Position numbers and translations under genes: made by a program. This document shows positions 1 to 8,647 of a stretch of 27,514 bases of DNA, piece after piece (position 1 is the first letter of the stretch; every line of letters starts with the position of its first letter). The notes beneath the pieces are model-generated. The model did no database searches and was not told the origin of the DNA. It saw only the letters and a program-made list of their open reading frames with translations. The stretch lies in assembly GCA_003164275.1 (NCBI GenBank), contig PLSY01000177.1, forward strand, positions 10,627 to 38,140, read 5' to 3'. The stretch comes from Acidimicrobiaceae bacterium. Its GTDB lineage: Bacteria > Actinomycetota > Acidimicrobiia > Acidimicrobiales > RAAP-2.

Positions 1-3000
1 CGGCATCCCCGTTGTCCCAGTCCCCGAAAGAAGCGGCGATGAACGCCTCGGTCTCGCGCTGGGCGGCCACCTGGCGCTTCTCGGCCCCGGCGGCTAGGAG
101 GCGGCCGAGCACCGGAATCTCCCAGAGGGACTCGGCCCGGAGGATGGCCATGACTACCGGCACGAGATGCTCGGCGGTGTCGAAGACCACATAGCGGGGG
201 AGCCACTCGGGCTCGTACTTGGCGTTGAACCGCCAGAGGGACTCAATCTGGGCGAAGTTGGAGAGGCGCTTGAGGAACCAGCGCTCGGCCCGCTGCACGG
301 TCCCGTCCCCCTTGTCTCCCGACAAGGTGGAGCGCAGGGCGGCGAAGTTGAGGCTCAGTCCCTCGTAGCCCTCGTCCCGGAGATGCTCGATGGTCGAGCA
401 CAGAGCGAAGTCGACCAGGCCGTTCGGGTGGTCGCTCGGGTCACGTCGCATGAGGTCGAGGGAGTACCCGCTGATGCCCGGGGCCGGCACGAACTGGCAC
501 ATGGCCGCAGCCGCCCCATCCGGCCCACGGACCACGGTGAGCAGGAGGCCGGTGTCCCGCGGATCGAACACCCGGCCGAGCATCATGGAAAAGCCCCGCT
601 CGTGCTCGCCCTGGCGGCTCATGCCCATGAGGGCGGTCAGCTCCTCGGAAAGGGCGGAGTCGAGATGGGCAGGGTCGTGGAAGGTCGCGGTGTAGCCGTG
701 TTTCTTTATCCGGTTGAAGGCCTGCCGGAGTCCTTTCATTTCGCCTCCGGCGAGGGTGAAGGGCTGTACCTTCACCACCGCCTCGTCGCCCAGGTAGATG
801 TTGTGCATCCCCGCGTCTCGGTAGACGGAGAGCCACTCCTCGCCTGCTCCCATGACCGATGTGACCCACCCGTGGTTGTCGGCGAAGCGCCGGAACGCAC
901 CCCAGACCTGCTCGCGCTCGTTGCGGGGCCCGATGGGGTCGGGCGAGATGAGGCAGATGCCGCCATAGACGGCATAGGCCACCAGGCTGTCCCGGTGGAA
1001 GAACCACTGCTTGTCGGACCGGAGGGCGAAGTAGTCGAGGGTGGAGGCGCCGTGGCGACGGACGATGTCCCTCGCCCGGAACTCGGCCGCCCGACCAGAG
1101 GTGAGGCGCCGGTCGACCACCGGCCGGGTGAGCAGGAACAAGGTCACGGCCACGAGCGATAGTCCGATAGCCAGCAGCGAGGGGGCAATGAAGTGGTCGG
1201 CACGGCGGGGCAGGGGGATGGTGTTGATGCCGACCAGGCGTTCGGCCACCCCCCAGAAAGCCGTCCACCACGGGATGTGGCCTGTGTTGTGCCGCCCGAC
1301 GTGGGTGAACAGTTCGATGGAGGCGGTGGTGAGGAAGGTGATGCCGACCACGCCGACGCCGAGGGCGATCATGGCCGACCTGAGGGACGACCAGTCCGAG
1401 GCGGCCTGGAACTCCCGACGTTGGGTCAGCAACAAGATGAGCACGGCCAGGGCGAGCAACGACTCTTCGATGTCGGCCCCGGCGATGATGTGGAGGACGA
1501 TCGTCCCGGCGAGGAGGACGACGGACACCCTCCAGGACCGGCGTTGCCCCCGCAGGATGCCGCGACCCAAGGCCACGAGGACGAGGCCGGCCATGGCGAT
1601 GAGGGCACCGGCCGCCTCGCTGGCCCGGAGGGGCAGGAACTCAAGCACTACATGGAGCCGGCCCCTGAGGGGCGGCGTGATGGCATCCAGGAGGTCGACG
1701 ATCCCGGCGAGCAGGATGGCCGCCGACGCCCACCGCCTGACCCGCCGGGTGCGACGGTGGCTCTGGGTGAAGTCGGGAGCCGGCGGCCACGAGTCGCCCA
1801 TCGGGTAGGAGGCGACGAGTGACGGGTGGAGGCTCCTCGCGTTGCGGCCTCGGACGACCATGCGCTCGAGCACCGACGGCGACCGCAGGTCGTTCTTCCC
1901 GACCAGCATCCGGACGTGGAGCTCGGCCCCGGTCTCGAGCTCGACCCAGCTGACCCGCTGGGCATTGAGGTAGACGGGGGGAAGCCCCAGTCGACCACCG
2001 TGCTCCTCCACCACTTCGGTGGTGGCCCCGACGTTGGCGTAGAAGCCGGTGCCGAGGTGGGTGAGCTCCGATTGGAAGGTGGCGGCCGTGATGAGGCCGG
2101 CATAGCCCTGCCCGACCAGCCTCCTCGCCGCGTCGCGGGCGGTGTCGTTGGCCTGCGCCTCGGACAGGACGGTGTCGAGAGCCCCGCCGCCGAGGATGGA
2201 CCACATGCGTCGGCTGAGCAGCCCGAGCACCAGGGCCAGGGCGGCCAGCACGACCAGGGCCACCAACAAGGCGATGGCGACCTGGTCCCCGAGATCGGCC
2301 CGGTGGGCATGGCTGACCACCTTGGCGGGCAGCCCCGATCCGAGGTGGTCGAGGACCCAAGGGGTGACGGCCACCCTCAAGAGGCCGGCCACGGCGAACG
2401 GCACGAGCAGCCACCAGGCGAAGCGACCGAGCCGGCGGTAGAGAGTGCGCGACACGACGAACCGGGACAGGGCCGATGGATCGCTCAGCCGGTTGAGGCC
2501 GACCAGCCAGGGCGACTCCTCGGTCGATTGGGCGGCCAGCCTGCGCCACCCCCGCCCGGCCGACGTCTGGCCGATGATCCCGGGCTTGGCATCGGCGGCC
2601 GGGTCGAACTCGGTCTCGGGCCCGGAGCACCCCGAGGCGTAGGCGTGCTCGCCCGGCTCCACTCGGACGACCCGCTCGCCGACGGCGCTGTGCAGGTGGA
2701 GGTCGACCGGCCCCAGCTGCTCCACCCCTCTGGTCGCCATGGCCTCGACGGTCTGCGGGTCGGTGTCGTAGCCCGGCTCGTGGGTGCCGATTTGGCGGAT
2801 CACGCGGCGCTCGTTCACGGTGAGGAAGCGCTCCAGCGAGGAGCCGAGGGCAGGGTGGGCCTCGAGCGAGGCCTGGGCGTGTTGCAACGGGGTGCTGTCG
2901 CCGGTCAGGTCGAAGAGGTTGCCGGCGATGATGAGGATGCCCGGTCCGTCCCAGGTGTCGAGGGCCCGGGCCAGCTCGGCGCTGACCAAAGAGGAGGACG

Positions 3001-3166
3001 TGGTGGCGGTCGGGGTCAACAAGAGGTCGGAGACGACCATCACGCGTCGGCCGAGGGGCACCTCGATGGAGGTGGCCCCGGGCTCGGGGGTGAACGACAG
3101 CGGAGCGACACCGGGCACCATTCCGCCGGTGTCCACCCTCCCTGGCGATTGTGTGGTCGCGGTCAC
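1..3166 (-). CDS. Fusion of a degenerate metallophosphoesterase-like domain to an MprF/LysX-like phosphatidylglycerol aminoacyltransferase (3' end outside window)
   Basis: One uninterrupted frame of about 1055 codons runs from GTG at 3166 past the window edge, so the C-terminus is missing. Residues about 40-250 resemble the actinobacterial membrane metallophosphoesterase family, with strand motifs VVSDLLL (D47), AGNLFDL (82-87) and IGTHE (126-130). Membrane segments near 247-268 and 292-315 follow, then the family's second half (GYAGLIT..ELTHLGTGFYAN, about 352-375). From about 476 to 670 there are some six hydrophobic helices. From about 690 the chain is a DUF2156/LPG-synthase domain, with SDKQWFF at 717 and a GNAT-like fold expected. 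MprF/LysX enzymes transfer amino acids from aminoacyl-tRNA to phosphatidylglycerol at the inner membrane face; the substrate here is unknown. The frame stays open across 1801, where an ATG could be mistaken for a separate MprF start, but no stop divides the halves. A TACGAT -10-like box lies 9 bases before the GTG; ATG at 3121 is the alternative start. Confidence 0.85.
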   Translation of the reverse strand, partial: MTATTQSPGRVDTGGMVPGVAPLSFTPEPGATSIEVPLGRRVMVVSDLLLTPTATTSSSLVSAELARALDTWDGPGILIIAGNLFDLTGDSTPLQHAQASLEAHPALGSSLERFLTVNERRVIRQIGTHEPGYDTDPQTVEAMATRGVEQLGPVDLHLHSAVGERVVRVEPGEHAYASGCSGPETEFDPAADAKPGIIGQTSAGRGWRRLAAQSTEESPWLVGLNRLSDPSALSRFVVSRTLYRRLGRFAWWLLVPFAVAGLLRVAVTPWVLDHLGSGLPAKVVSHAHRADLGDQVAIALLVALVVLAALALVLGLLSRRMWSILGGGALDTVLSEAQANDTARDAARRLVGQGYAGLITAATFQSELTHLGTGFYANVGATTEVVEEHGGRLGLPPVYLNAQRVSWVELETGAELHVRMLVGKNDLRSPSVLERMVVRGRNARSLHPSLVASYPMGDSWPPAPDFTQSHRRTRRVRRWASAAILLAGIVDLLDAITPPLRGRLHVVLEFLPLRASEAAGALIAMAGLVLVALGRGILRGQRRSWRVSVVLLAGTIVLHIIAGADIEESLLALAVLILLLTQRREFQAASDWSSLRSAMIALGVGVVGITFLTTASIELFTHVGRHNTGHIPWWTAFWGVAERLVGINTIPLPRRADHFIAPSLLAIGLSLVAVTLFLLTRPVVDRRLTSGRAAEFRARDIVRRHGASTLDYFALRSDKQWFFHRDSLVAYAVYGGICLISPDPIGPRNEREQVWGAFRRFADNHGWVTSVMGAGEEWLSVYRDAGMHNIYLGDEAVVKVQPFTLAGGEMKGLRQAFNRIKKHGYTATFHDPAHLDSALSEELTALMGMSRQGEHERGFSMMLGRVFDPRDTGLLLTVVRGPDGAAAAMCQFVPAPGISGYSLDLMRRDPSDHPNGLVDFALCSTIEHLRDEGYEGLSLNFAALRSTLSGDKGDGTVQRAERWFLKRLSNFAQIESLWRFNAKYEPEWLPRYVVFDTAEHLVPVVMAILRAESLWEIPVLGRLLAAGAEKRQVAAQRETEAFIAASFGDWDNGDA

Positions 3167-3257
3167 GGACCCCCCATCGTAGGGTCCAGGCGCCGGTAAG
3201 CTGAGGCACCGCCGGCCTGATGAGGGTCTGCCGCCAACAGACGAGGACGGGGGAGCC
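3167..3257. promoter_or_regulatory. Divergent promoter region between the MprF-like gene and acs
   Basis: Only 91 bases separate the two divergent starts. On the minus strand TACGAT (complement of 3176-3181) lies 9 bases before the GTG at 3166, so the MprF-like mRNA may be leaderless. On the plus strand TAAGCT at 3197-3202 fits an actinobacterial TANNNT -10 box and would leave a leader of roughly 50 bases ending in a purine-rich ribosome-binding site (GGGGGAG, just before the acs GTG). No convincing -35 hexamer is visible for either, which is common in high-GC actinobacteria. Confidence 0.4.
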
Positions 3258-5288
3258 GTGACGAACGAAAATGCTGAGCGCTCGGGCGCAGGAACAGCCT
3301 TGCCCGAAGCCACCATCGAGGACTACTTCTTAGAGGACCGGGTGTTCCCGCCCTCCGCGGCGTTCACCGCCCGGGCAGTCGTGTCCGACCCTGCCGTCTA
3401 TGACCGGGCCGCCTCGGACAGGCTGGCCTTCTGGGCCGAGCAGGCCGGTGCCCTCGACTGGTTCGACCCCTGGGACACCGTGCTGTCGTGGGACCTCCCC
3501 TTCGCCCGGTGGTTCGACGGGGGGACCTTGAACGTCTCCTACAACTGCCTCGACCGCCATGTGGCCGCGGGCAGGGGGGACAAGGTGGCCTTCCACTGGG
3601 AGGGCGAGCCCGGCGACACCCGCACGCTCACCTACTCCGAGCTGCTGTTGGAGGTGGCGACGTTCGCCAACGTGCTCCGCGGTCTCGGGGTCGGTCGCGG
3701 GGACCGGGTGGCCATCTATATGCCCATGGTCCCCGAGCTGGCCGTGGCCATGCTGGCCTGCACCCGGATCGGGGCCGTCCACTCGGTGGTCTTCGGCGGA
3801 TTCTCCTCCGATGCCCTCCGTGACCGGATTCTCGACGCCGACGCCCGGGTCGTCCTGACCGCCGACGGCGGCTGGCGACGGGGGTCGCCCGTCGCCTTGA
3901 AGGCCAACGTGGACGTGGCCGTCGACGAGTCGCCCTGCGTCGACCACGTGGTCGTGGTCCGGCGGGTGGGCGACGAGGGTGGGCCGGTCGCCATGACGGC
4001 CGGACGTGACCACTGGTGGGACGAGCTGGTGGCGGGGTCCGACCCGGCGGCCGGAGGTAAGCCGTCTTCGACCTGTGCGCCCGAGCACATGGCCGCCGAG
4101 GACCTGCTGTTCATCCTCTACACCTCGGGCACGACGGCCGCCCCGAAGGGGATCATGCACACGACCGGCGGCTATCTGACCCAGGTGGCCTACACCCACC
4201 GGGTCGTGTTCGACCTCCAGCCGGCCACCGACGTCTACTGGTGTGCCGCCGACATCGGCTGGGTGACCGGCCACAGCTACATCGTCTACGGCCCGCTGGC
4301 CAACGGGGCCACTTCGGTGATGTATGAGGGGACCCCGGACTTCCCCGACCGGGATCGCTGGTGGTCCATCATCGAGCGCTACGGGGTGACCACCTTGTAT
4401 GCCGCCCCGACGGCCATCCGCACCTTCATGAAGTGGGGGACCGAGTACCCCGAGCGCCACGACCTCTCCTCGTTGAGGGTGCTCGGCTCGGTGGGCGAGC
4501 CCATCAACCCAGAGGCCTGGATGTGGTACTCAACCCATATCGGCCGTGGGAACTGCCCGGTTGTCGACACCTGGTGGCAGACCGAGACCGGGGCCATGAT
4601 GATTGCTCCGCTGCCCGGCATCACCGCTACCAAGCCCGGATCGGCCACCTTTCCCCTTCCCGGCATCTCCGCCGAGGTGGTCGACGAGAGCGGGGTGAAG
4701 GTCGAAAAGGGCGGCGGCTACCTCACCTTGTCCGAGCCCTGGCCGTCCATGCTGCGCGGCATCTACGGCGACCCCGAGCGCTACAAGGAGACCTACTGGA
4801 GCCGGTTCGACGGCAAGTACTTCGCCGGCGACGGAGCGAAGATCGACGAGGACGGCTACCTGTGGCTGCTCGGCCGGGTCGACGACGTCATGAACGTGTC
4901 CGGGCACCGGATCTCGACCACCGAGGTGGAGTCGGCCCTGGTCGATCACCCGGCCGTCGCCGAGGCGGCCGTGGTCGGGGCCAACGACCCGACCTCGGGC
5001 CAGGCCATCGTGGCCTTCGTCACCCTGCGGGCCGACGCGGGGGATCCGAACGACTCCCGAGGCCAGGAGCTTCGGGGCCATGTGGCCGACAAGATCGGCC
5101 CCATCGCCCGACCGAAGACCGTCGTGTTCACCGACGAGCTGCCGAAGACCCGGAGCGGCAAGATCATGAGGCGGCTGCTCCGTGACGTGGCCGAGGGCCG
5201 GGTCCTCGGCGACACCACCACCCTCGCCGACCCGGCCGTGGTCGAAGAGATCCGAAGGCTGGCTTCGTCCTCGCCTTCTGAAGAGTGA
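3258..5288 (+). CDS. acs: Acetyl-CoA synthetase (AMP-forming)
   Basis: 676 aa, the usual length for Acs. It activates acetate with ATP to acetyl-AMP and then forms acetyl-CoA in the cytoplasm. The N-terminal ACS region (about 22-80) is followed by the AMP-binding domain, with the A3 P-loop YTSGTT..PKG at about 288-297, [28 protein letters not shown] and the adenine-contacting DTWWQTETG. The C-terminal domain carries [13 protein letters not shown] and [10 protein letters not shown]; the Lys near 635 of that motif is the residue that Pat-type acetyltransferases modify in other bacteria, so post-translational control is plausible. The GTG start has a strong GGGGGAG site 2-3 bases upstream. The stop overlaps the next start (GTGA), so the HAD gene downstream is probably co-translated. 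Identification is firm. Confidence 0.97.
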   Translation: MTNENAERSGAGTALPEATIEDYFLEDRVFPPSAAFTARAVVSDPAVYDRAASDRLAFWAEQAGALDWFDPWDTVLSWDLPFARWFDGGTLNVSYNCLDRHVAAGRGDKVAFHWEGEPGDTRTLTYSELLLEVATFANVLRGLGVGRGDRVAIYMPMVPELAVAMLACTRIGAVHSVVFGGFSSDALRDRILDADARVVLTADGGWRRGSPVALKANVDVAVDESPCVDHVVVVRRVGDEGGPVAMTAGRDHWWDELVAGSDPAAGGKPSSTCAPEHMAAEDLLFILYTSGTTAAPKGIMHTTGGYLTQVAYTHRVVFDLQPATDVYWCAADIGWVTGHSYIVYGPLANGATSVMYEGTPDFPDRDRWWSIIERYGVTTLYAAPTAIRTFMKWGTEYPERHDLSSLRVLGSVGEPINPEAWMWYSTHIGRGNCPVVDTWWQTETGAMMIAPLPGITATKPGSATFPLPGISAEVVDESGVKVEKGGGYLTLSEPWPSMLRGIYGDPERYKETYWSRFDGKYFAGDGAKIDEDGYLWLLGRVDDVMNVSGHRISTTEVESALVDHPAVAEAAVVGANDPTSGQAIVAFVTLRADAGDPNDSRGQELRGHVADKIGPIARPKTVVFTDELPKTRSGKIMRRLLRDVAEGRVLGDTTTLADPAVVEEIRRLASSSPSEE

Positions 5289-5782
5289 GCCCGGCGATCG
5301 GCCCGAGCAACTGGGCGTGGCGGGCCGGTCCCCTCTCCTCGCCCGGCGAGGCGGTGATCTTCGATGTCGACGGGGTCCTCTCCGACGCCGTCGGCCGCCA
5401 GCACTTCATCGAGGAGGGCCGAAGGGACTGGGACCTGTTCTTCGAGTCCTGTGGCGACGACCCGGTCATCGGGGAGCTCGCCAGGCTCCTCCAGCTGCTC
5501 GATGAGCGCCTCCAGATCGTCCTCCTGACCGGTCGTCCCATGCGGGTCCAGCCCCAGACCTTGGCCTGGTTGGAGCGGTACGGGCTTCGGTGGGACCTGC
5601 TCGTCATGCGGGCCAGGGGGGACTACTCCCAGGTGACCTGGTTCAAGCGGGACACCGTCGATGAGCTCCGGTCCTACGGGTTCGACCTGCGACTGGCCTT
5701 CGAGGATGATCCCAACAACTTCGCCATGTTCCACGCCGTGGGCATCCCGTGCGTCTACATCCACTCGGGGTACTACGAGTAG
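5285..5782 (+). CDS. Small HAD-superfamily phosphatase, PNKP-3'-phosphatase-like
   Basis: 165 aa. Motif I is FDVDGVLSD (nucleophile Asp27, acid/base Asp29), motif II is LLTGRP (Thr82 region) and motif IV is FEDDPNN (about 139-145). A Lys at 121 is a candidate for motif III. The order and short cap suggest the HAD group that includes the phosphatase half of polynucleotide kinase/phosphatase and related nucleotide phosphatases; the true substrate cannot be read from sequence. Start GTG at 5285 overlaps the acs stop, so translation is coupled to acs. Only 21 bases separate its stop from that of the convergent ABC permease gene. The enzyme should be soluble and Mg-dependent: no signal peptide or membrane segment is visible. 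Confidence 0.8.
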   Translation: MSPAIGPSNWAWRAGPLSSPGEAVIFDVDGVLSDAVGRQHFIEEGRRDWDLFFESCGDDPVIGELARLLQLLDERLQIVLLTGRPMRVQPQTLAWLERYGLRWDLLVMRARGDYSQVTWFKRDTVDELRSYGFDLRLAFEDDPNNFAMFHAVGIPCVYIHSGYYE

Positions 5783-5803
5783 TCGAGTCCGGCCGCCGGC
5801 CGT
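5783..5803. other. Short convergent gap with GC-rich dyad
   Basis: The two convergent stops are 21 bases apart. The gap contains the symmetric run CCGGCCGCCGGCC, which could pair in RNA from either strand. There is no T tract, so it is at most a weak bidirectional terminator. Confidence 0.25.
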
Positions 5804-6565
5804 TCAGGACACGGCCCGCCGGTAGACCCGGGTGGCCCAGGCGAGCACCAGGGCGCACAGCGGGACGAGCACACAAAAGGCCTGCCAGACAGGCGGTGTC
5901 CCGAACCGTCCGGCGGCCAGCTCCCGGGCGGCGGCCACCGCGTAGTAGAGCGGGTTGAAGTGGGCGAGGACTCGCATCCAAAGGGGCCCGAAGGTGATGG
6001 GGATGAGCACGCCGGCCAGCAACAGGATGGGCAGGTTGATCCCGTTGATGACGGCGGCGAAGCTGCTGATCTCCTTGGTCACGAGGGCGGTCGCCATGGA
6101 GAAGGCCGCCATCAAGGTGGCGAGCAGCCACAGCACAACGACCAGGACCAAGAGGCCTAGCCAGTGGATGGTGAAGCCGAATCCGTAGCCGACGGCCACC
6201 ACCACCGTGTCGAAGACCAGCATGGTGACGAGGCCCGAGAGGATCGGCCCCATCAAGATTGCGAACCGGCTGGCCGGGGTCACCCGGAGCCGCTCGATGA
6301 GGCCGGACTGCAGCTCGAAGATGGTGCCGAAGCCTGCACTGGCACCGCTGGCGAAGGCCAGTAGGGCGAGGATCCCCGGCAGGAAGATGTCGAGGACCGT
6401 GCCGGTCGTGAAGCCTGGGCCACCCAGGGCGTGCTTCAACAGCGGGGTGAACAGCACCAGGTAGAGGACAGGCGTCGAGAAGCCCACGACCAGCCACACG
6501 GGATTGCGCAGCATCTGGACGGTGTAGCGGTGGAAGAGCAGCCCGGTGTCTCGGAGGGCCTTCAT
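5804..6565 (-). CDS. ABC-2 type exporter permease, DrrB-like
   Basis: 253 aa, typical of DrrB/ABC-2 permeases. A cytoplasmic N-terminus with FHRYTVQMLRNPVW precedes about six hydrophobic helices (near 25-45, 55-80, 105-130, 140-165, 170-195 and 225-248). The GTIFELQSGLIERLRVTP segment between helices 2 and 3 is the conserved cytoplasmic coupling region of this family. The start ATG overlaps the stop of the ATPase gene (ATGA), so the two subunits are made in step and should form a half-transporter pair for export of a drug, lipid or other hydrophobic compound. The substrate is unknown. Close relatives are annotated as daunorubicin-resistance permeases, but that label is family-level only. Confidence 0.9.
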   Translation of the reverse strand: MKALRDTGLLFHRYTVQMLRNPVWLVVGFSTPVLYLVLFTPLLKHALGGPGFTTGTVLDIFLPGILALLAFASGASAGFGTIFELQSGLIERLRVTPASRFAILMGPILSGLVTMLVFDTVVVAVGYGFGFTIHWLGLLVLVVVLWLLATLMAAFSMATALVTKEISSFAAVINGINLPILLLAGVLIPITFGPLWMRVLAHFNPLYYAVAAARELAAGRFGTPPVWQAFCVLVPLCALVLAWATRVYRRAVS

Positions 6566-7647
6566 GAGTGCATCCCCTTTTTGGTGCTGGAGCCGGGTTC
6601 TGGGTCGGATCGAGGGTCGTCGGTCTCGGGCCCGGTGGACGCTCCGCCGGCGGATCCCGTGTCCCGGAGGGACCGACCGGTCTGGCGGAGGAAGACATCG
6701 TCGAGCGTTGGCTCGGACAGGCTCATCGACCGGATGCCGATGCGCTCGCTGTCGAGGAGGCGGAGGATCTGGGGGAGGGCGATGCTGCCGTCTTCGACGT
6801 AGAGGCGTACCTCCTCACCCTCCGTCGTGATCTCCCTCACATAGGGCTGGGCGGCGAGGAGGTCCGACCAGCGGTCACCGGCACCGTCCTCGTCCCGCAG
6901 GGAGAGGACGACCGACTCTCCGGCCACCTGGCGCTTCAAGTCCCTGGGCGTGCCCTCGATCACGATCTCGCCGTGGTCCATGATGACCAGCCGGTCACAG
7001 AGGGCGTCGGCCTCTTCCAGGTAGTGGGTGGTGAGGAAGACGGTGGTGCCCCGGGACTGCAGGGCCCGCACGTGATCCCACAGGTTGGCCCGGTTTTGAG
7101 GGTCGAGCCCGGTGCTCGGCTCGTCCAAGAAGAGCACCTCGGGCTCGTGGACGATGCCGAGGGCGATGTCGAGTCGCCGCCGTTGGCCCCCCGAGTAGGT
7201 CTTGACCCTCCGGTCGGCGAACTCGGAGAGGTCGAGGATGCCCATGAGGGACGTGGCGCGCTCGGTGACCGACTGCAGGTCGCCGCCGTAGAGGCGACCT
7301 TGGAGGATGAGGTTCTCCCGACCCGTGGCCAGGTCGTCGGCTCCACCCAGCTGACTCACGTAGCCGATGCGGCTCCGGACCTCGTTGGGCTGGCTGGCCA
7401 CATCGAATCCGGCCACCGTGGCCGTGCCCGAGTCGATGGGCAACAAGGTGGTGAGCATGCGGAGGCTGGTCGTCTTGCCCGCCCCGTTCGGTCCGAGGAA
7501 GCCGAAGATCTCCCCACGGGTGACTTCGATGCTCACTCCCCGCACCGCGTCAACGGGGCCCCTGGCCGAGCGGAAGCTCTTGGCCAGGTCTGTCGTGGTG
7601 ATGACCTTGTCCATGGTGACAGTCTCGCTCGCTCTCGATGCGGTCAT
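6562..7647 (-). CDS. ABC exporter ATPase, DrrA-like
   Basis: 361 aa from ATG at 7647, chosen because GGAGGGGG stands 6 bases before it; the frame is open further upstream. Walker A is GPNGAGKTT (52-60), the Q-loop is at YVSQ (96-99), the signature is YSGGQRRRLD (151-160), Walker B is VLFLDEP (171-177), and the H-loop His is at 208 (TTHYLEEAD). The roughly 100-residue C-terminal extension with SLSEPTLDDVFLRQTGR is characteristic of DrrA-type ATPases. It energises the permease encoded next. It lies 143 bases after marR, with a bulged hairpin in that gap, so it may have its own promoter or be read through from marR. Confidence 0.93.
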   Translation of the reverse strand: MTASRASETVTMDKVITTTDLAKSFRSARGPVDAVRGVSIEVTRGEIFGFLGPNGAGKTTSLRMLTTLLPIDSGTATVAGFDVASQPNEVRSRIGYVSQLGGADDLATGRENLILQGRLYGGDLQSVTERATSLMGILDLSEFADRRVKTYSGGQRRRLDIALGIVHEPEVLFLDEPSTGLDPQNRANLWDHVRALQSRGTTVFLTTHYLEEADALCDRLVIMDHGEIVIEGTPRDLKRQVAGESVVLSLRDEDGAGDRWSDLLAAQPYVREITTEGEEVRLYVEDGSIALPQILRLLDSERIGIRSMSLSEPTLDDVFLRQTGRSLRDTGSAGGASTGPETDDPRSDPEPGSSTKKGMHS

Positions 7648-7672
7648 CGATGACCCCCTCCATAACTCACTG

Positions 7673-7696
7673 TCCCCGCCTTCGAGGGCAGGGGGA
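7673..7696. other. Bulged hairpin upstream of drrA-like gene
   Basis: TCCCC and GCC (7673-7680) can pair with GGC (7687-7689) and GGGGA (7692-7696) around the loop TTCGAG, leaving a two-base AG bulge. In the minus-strand transcript this eight-pair stem lies about 25 bases before the drrA-like start and upstream of its ribosome-binding site. It could be an attenuator, an mRNA processing site or chance. No T tract follows. Confidence 0.3.
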
Positions 7697-7790
7697 TTCC
7701 GTGTCGACCTCCCGGTAGACTGGCGGGCCTCCATCAGTCGAGCCCGCTCAGGCTCCGTTTCCCATCGGTCCCTCGAGCCAGATCCCCTAC

Positions 7791-8240
7791 TCAGACTCCG
7801 GTGAGGCGCCGGAGTAGAGCGGTGAAGTGACGACGCTCGTCGTCTTCGAGCTGGCCGAAGAACAGTCGGTCCACGGCTTCGACCGACGCATTCGCTCTGT
7901 TCGCCAGTGCTGCGCCCTCTTGGGTGACCGTCAGTGCTCGCGCCCTTCCATCGGTCGGATGAGACGCCCGCCGGATTAGGCCCTTCCTTTCGAGGGCTCG
8001 GAGCACCTGTGACGTCATCATCGGGTCGGTGTGCGCGTGGTCGGCCAGATCGCGCTGAGTGACCGGGACATCCGACCTGAGCCAGGTGAGCGAGGCCAGC
8101 AGCACGAACTGCACGTGCGTCAGGTCGAACTGCTGGAGCACAGCCCGCTGCGCCGCCTGCCAGGAGTTGGTCACTCGCCAGAGCATGAGCCCGGGGCTGT
8201 CGTCCGCAGTGCCGAACTCGCTCTGCAGATCGTCGGTCAC
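7791..8240 (-). CDS. MarR-family transcriptional regulator
   Basis: 149 aa, standard MarR length. The winged helix-turn-helix spans about 45-115: a helix around FDLTHVQFVLLASL, the recognition region VTQRDLADHAHTDPMMTSQVLRALE, and the wing GLIRRASHPTDGRARALTVT with the conserved Asp-x-Arg of the wing tip. The last helix is a dimerisation element. Start GTG overlaps the EVE gene stop (GTGA). Its place between EVE and the DrrAB exporter suggests local repression relieved by a small ligand, as for most MarR proteins controlling efflux genes; the operator is not identified. Confidence 0.92.
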   Translation of the reverse strand: MTDDLQSEFGTADDSPGLMLWRVTNSWQAAQRAVLQQFDLTHVQFVLLASLTWLRSDVPVTQRDLADHAHTDPMMTSQVLRALERKGLIRRASHPTDGRARALTVTQEGAALANRANASVEAVDRLFFGQLEDDERRHFTALLRRLTGV

Positions 8241-8647
8241 CGGCGCAGCATCGAACGGCGCAGTACCGTCACATCGTCGGTGTCGAGTGGGATCAGGCCG
8301 CGGCGGAGCTGATAGCCCCAGTTGGGTGCGGTGGTCAGCCGGAGTCGGGACTTGACGTCCTTGACCGGGAGCGGTTCGACGTCTTCGTAGCGAACGCGAC
8401 GCCGGAACGGCTTGAAGTCCCCCTCGTCCGCCTGCCAGATCTCGTCGTCCGCAACGGTGCCGATGGCGGTGAACTGGCGAAGGGGAGTCCGGTCGCCGAG
8501 GTGCTCGACAGGCGAGTAGTAGACGAGTGTGTCACCCGCCTTCATCCTGGCCAGCCCGACCCGCTTACCGTGCCCGACCTGGGCGATTCCGAGCGCCACG
8601 CCCCGCCGCACATGTTCCGCGGACGCCACGACGAGCCAAGCGTTCAT
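8237..8647 (-). CDS. EVE-domain protein
   Basis: 136 aa, a stand-alone EVE domain (PUA-like fold). Visible family features are WLVVASAEHVRRG at the N-terminus, MKAGDTLVYYSP (about 36-47), FTAIGTVADDE and the closing RRGLIPLDTDD. EVE domains are thought to recognise modified bases in DNA or RNA and often sit in restriction, phage-defence or RNA-modification contexts. Here the gene is locked between SRPBCC and marR by overlaps at both ends (ATGA and GTGA), implying one transcript. No nuclease or methyltransferase is encoded beside it, so the target cannot be inferred. Confidence 0.85.
   Translation of the reverse strand: MNAWLVVASAEHVRRGVALGIAQVGHGKRVGLARMKAGDTLVYYSPVEHLGDRTPLRQFTAIGTVADDEIWQADEGDFKPFRRRVRYEDVEPLPVKDVKSRLRLTTAPNWGYQLRRGLIPLDTDDVTVLRRSMLRR

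Noticed and set aside
167..1162. 331-codon plus-strand frame opposite the MprF-like gene
   Set aside because: Gly/Glu/Val-rich antisense shadow without a family motif; high-GC DNA gives many of these.
1041..3199. Other long plus-strand frames (1041-1808, 1826-3199)
   Set aside because: Low-complexity composition and no domain; fully covered by the real minus-strand gene.
1641..3209. 522-codon minus-strand open frame rich in Arg, Pro and His
   Set aside because: It is an out-of-phase shadow of the MprF-like fusion gene; the true frame has recognisable domains and membrane helices.
3330..4460. 376-codon frame antisense to acs
   Set aside because: Overlaps a certain acs and shows no protein-like features.
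6568..7653. 361-codon plus-strand frame opposite the exporter ATPase
   Set aside because: Shadow of an ABC ATPase with all motifs intact on the minus strand.
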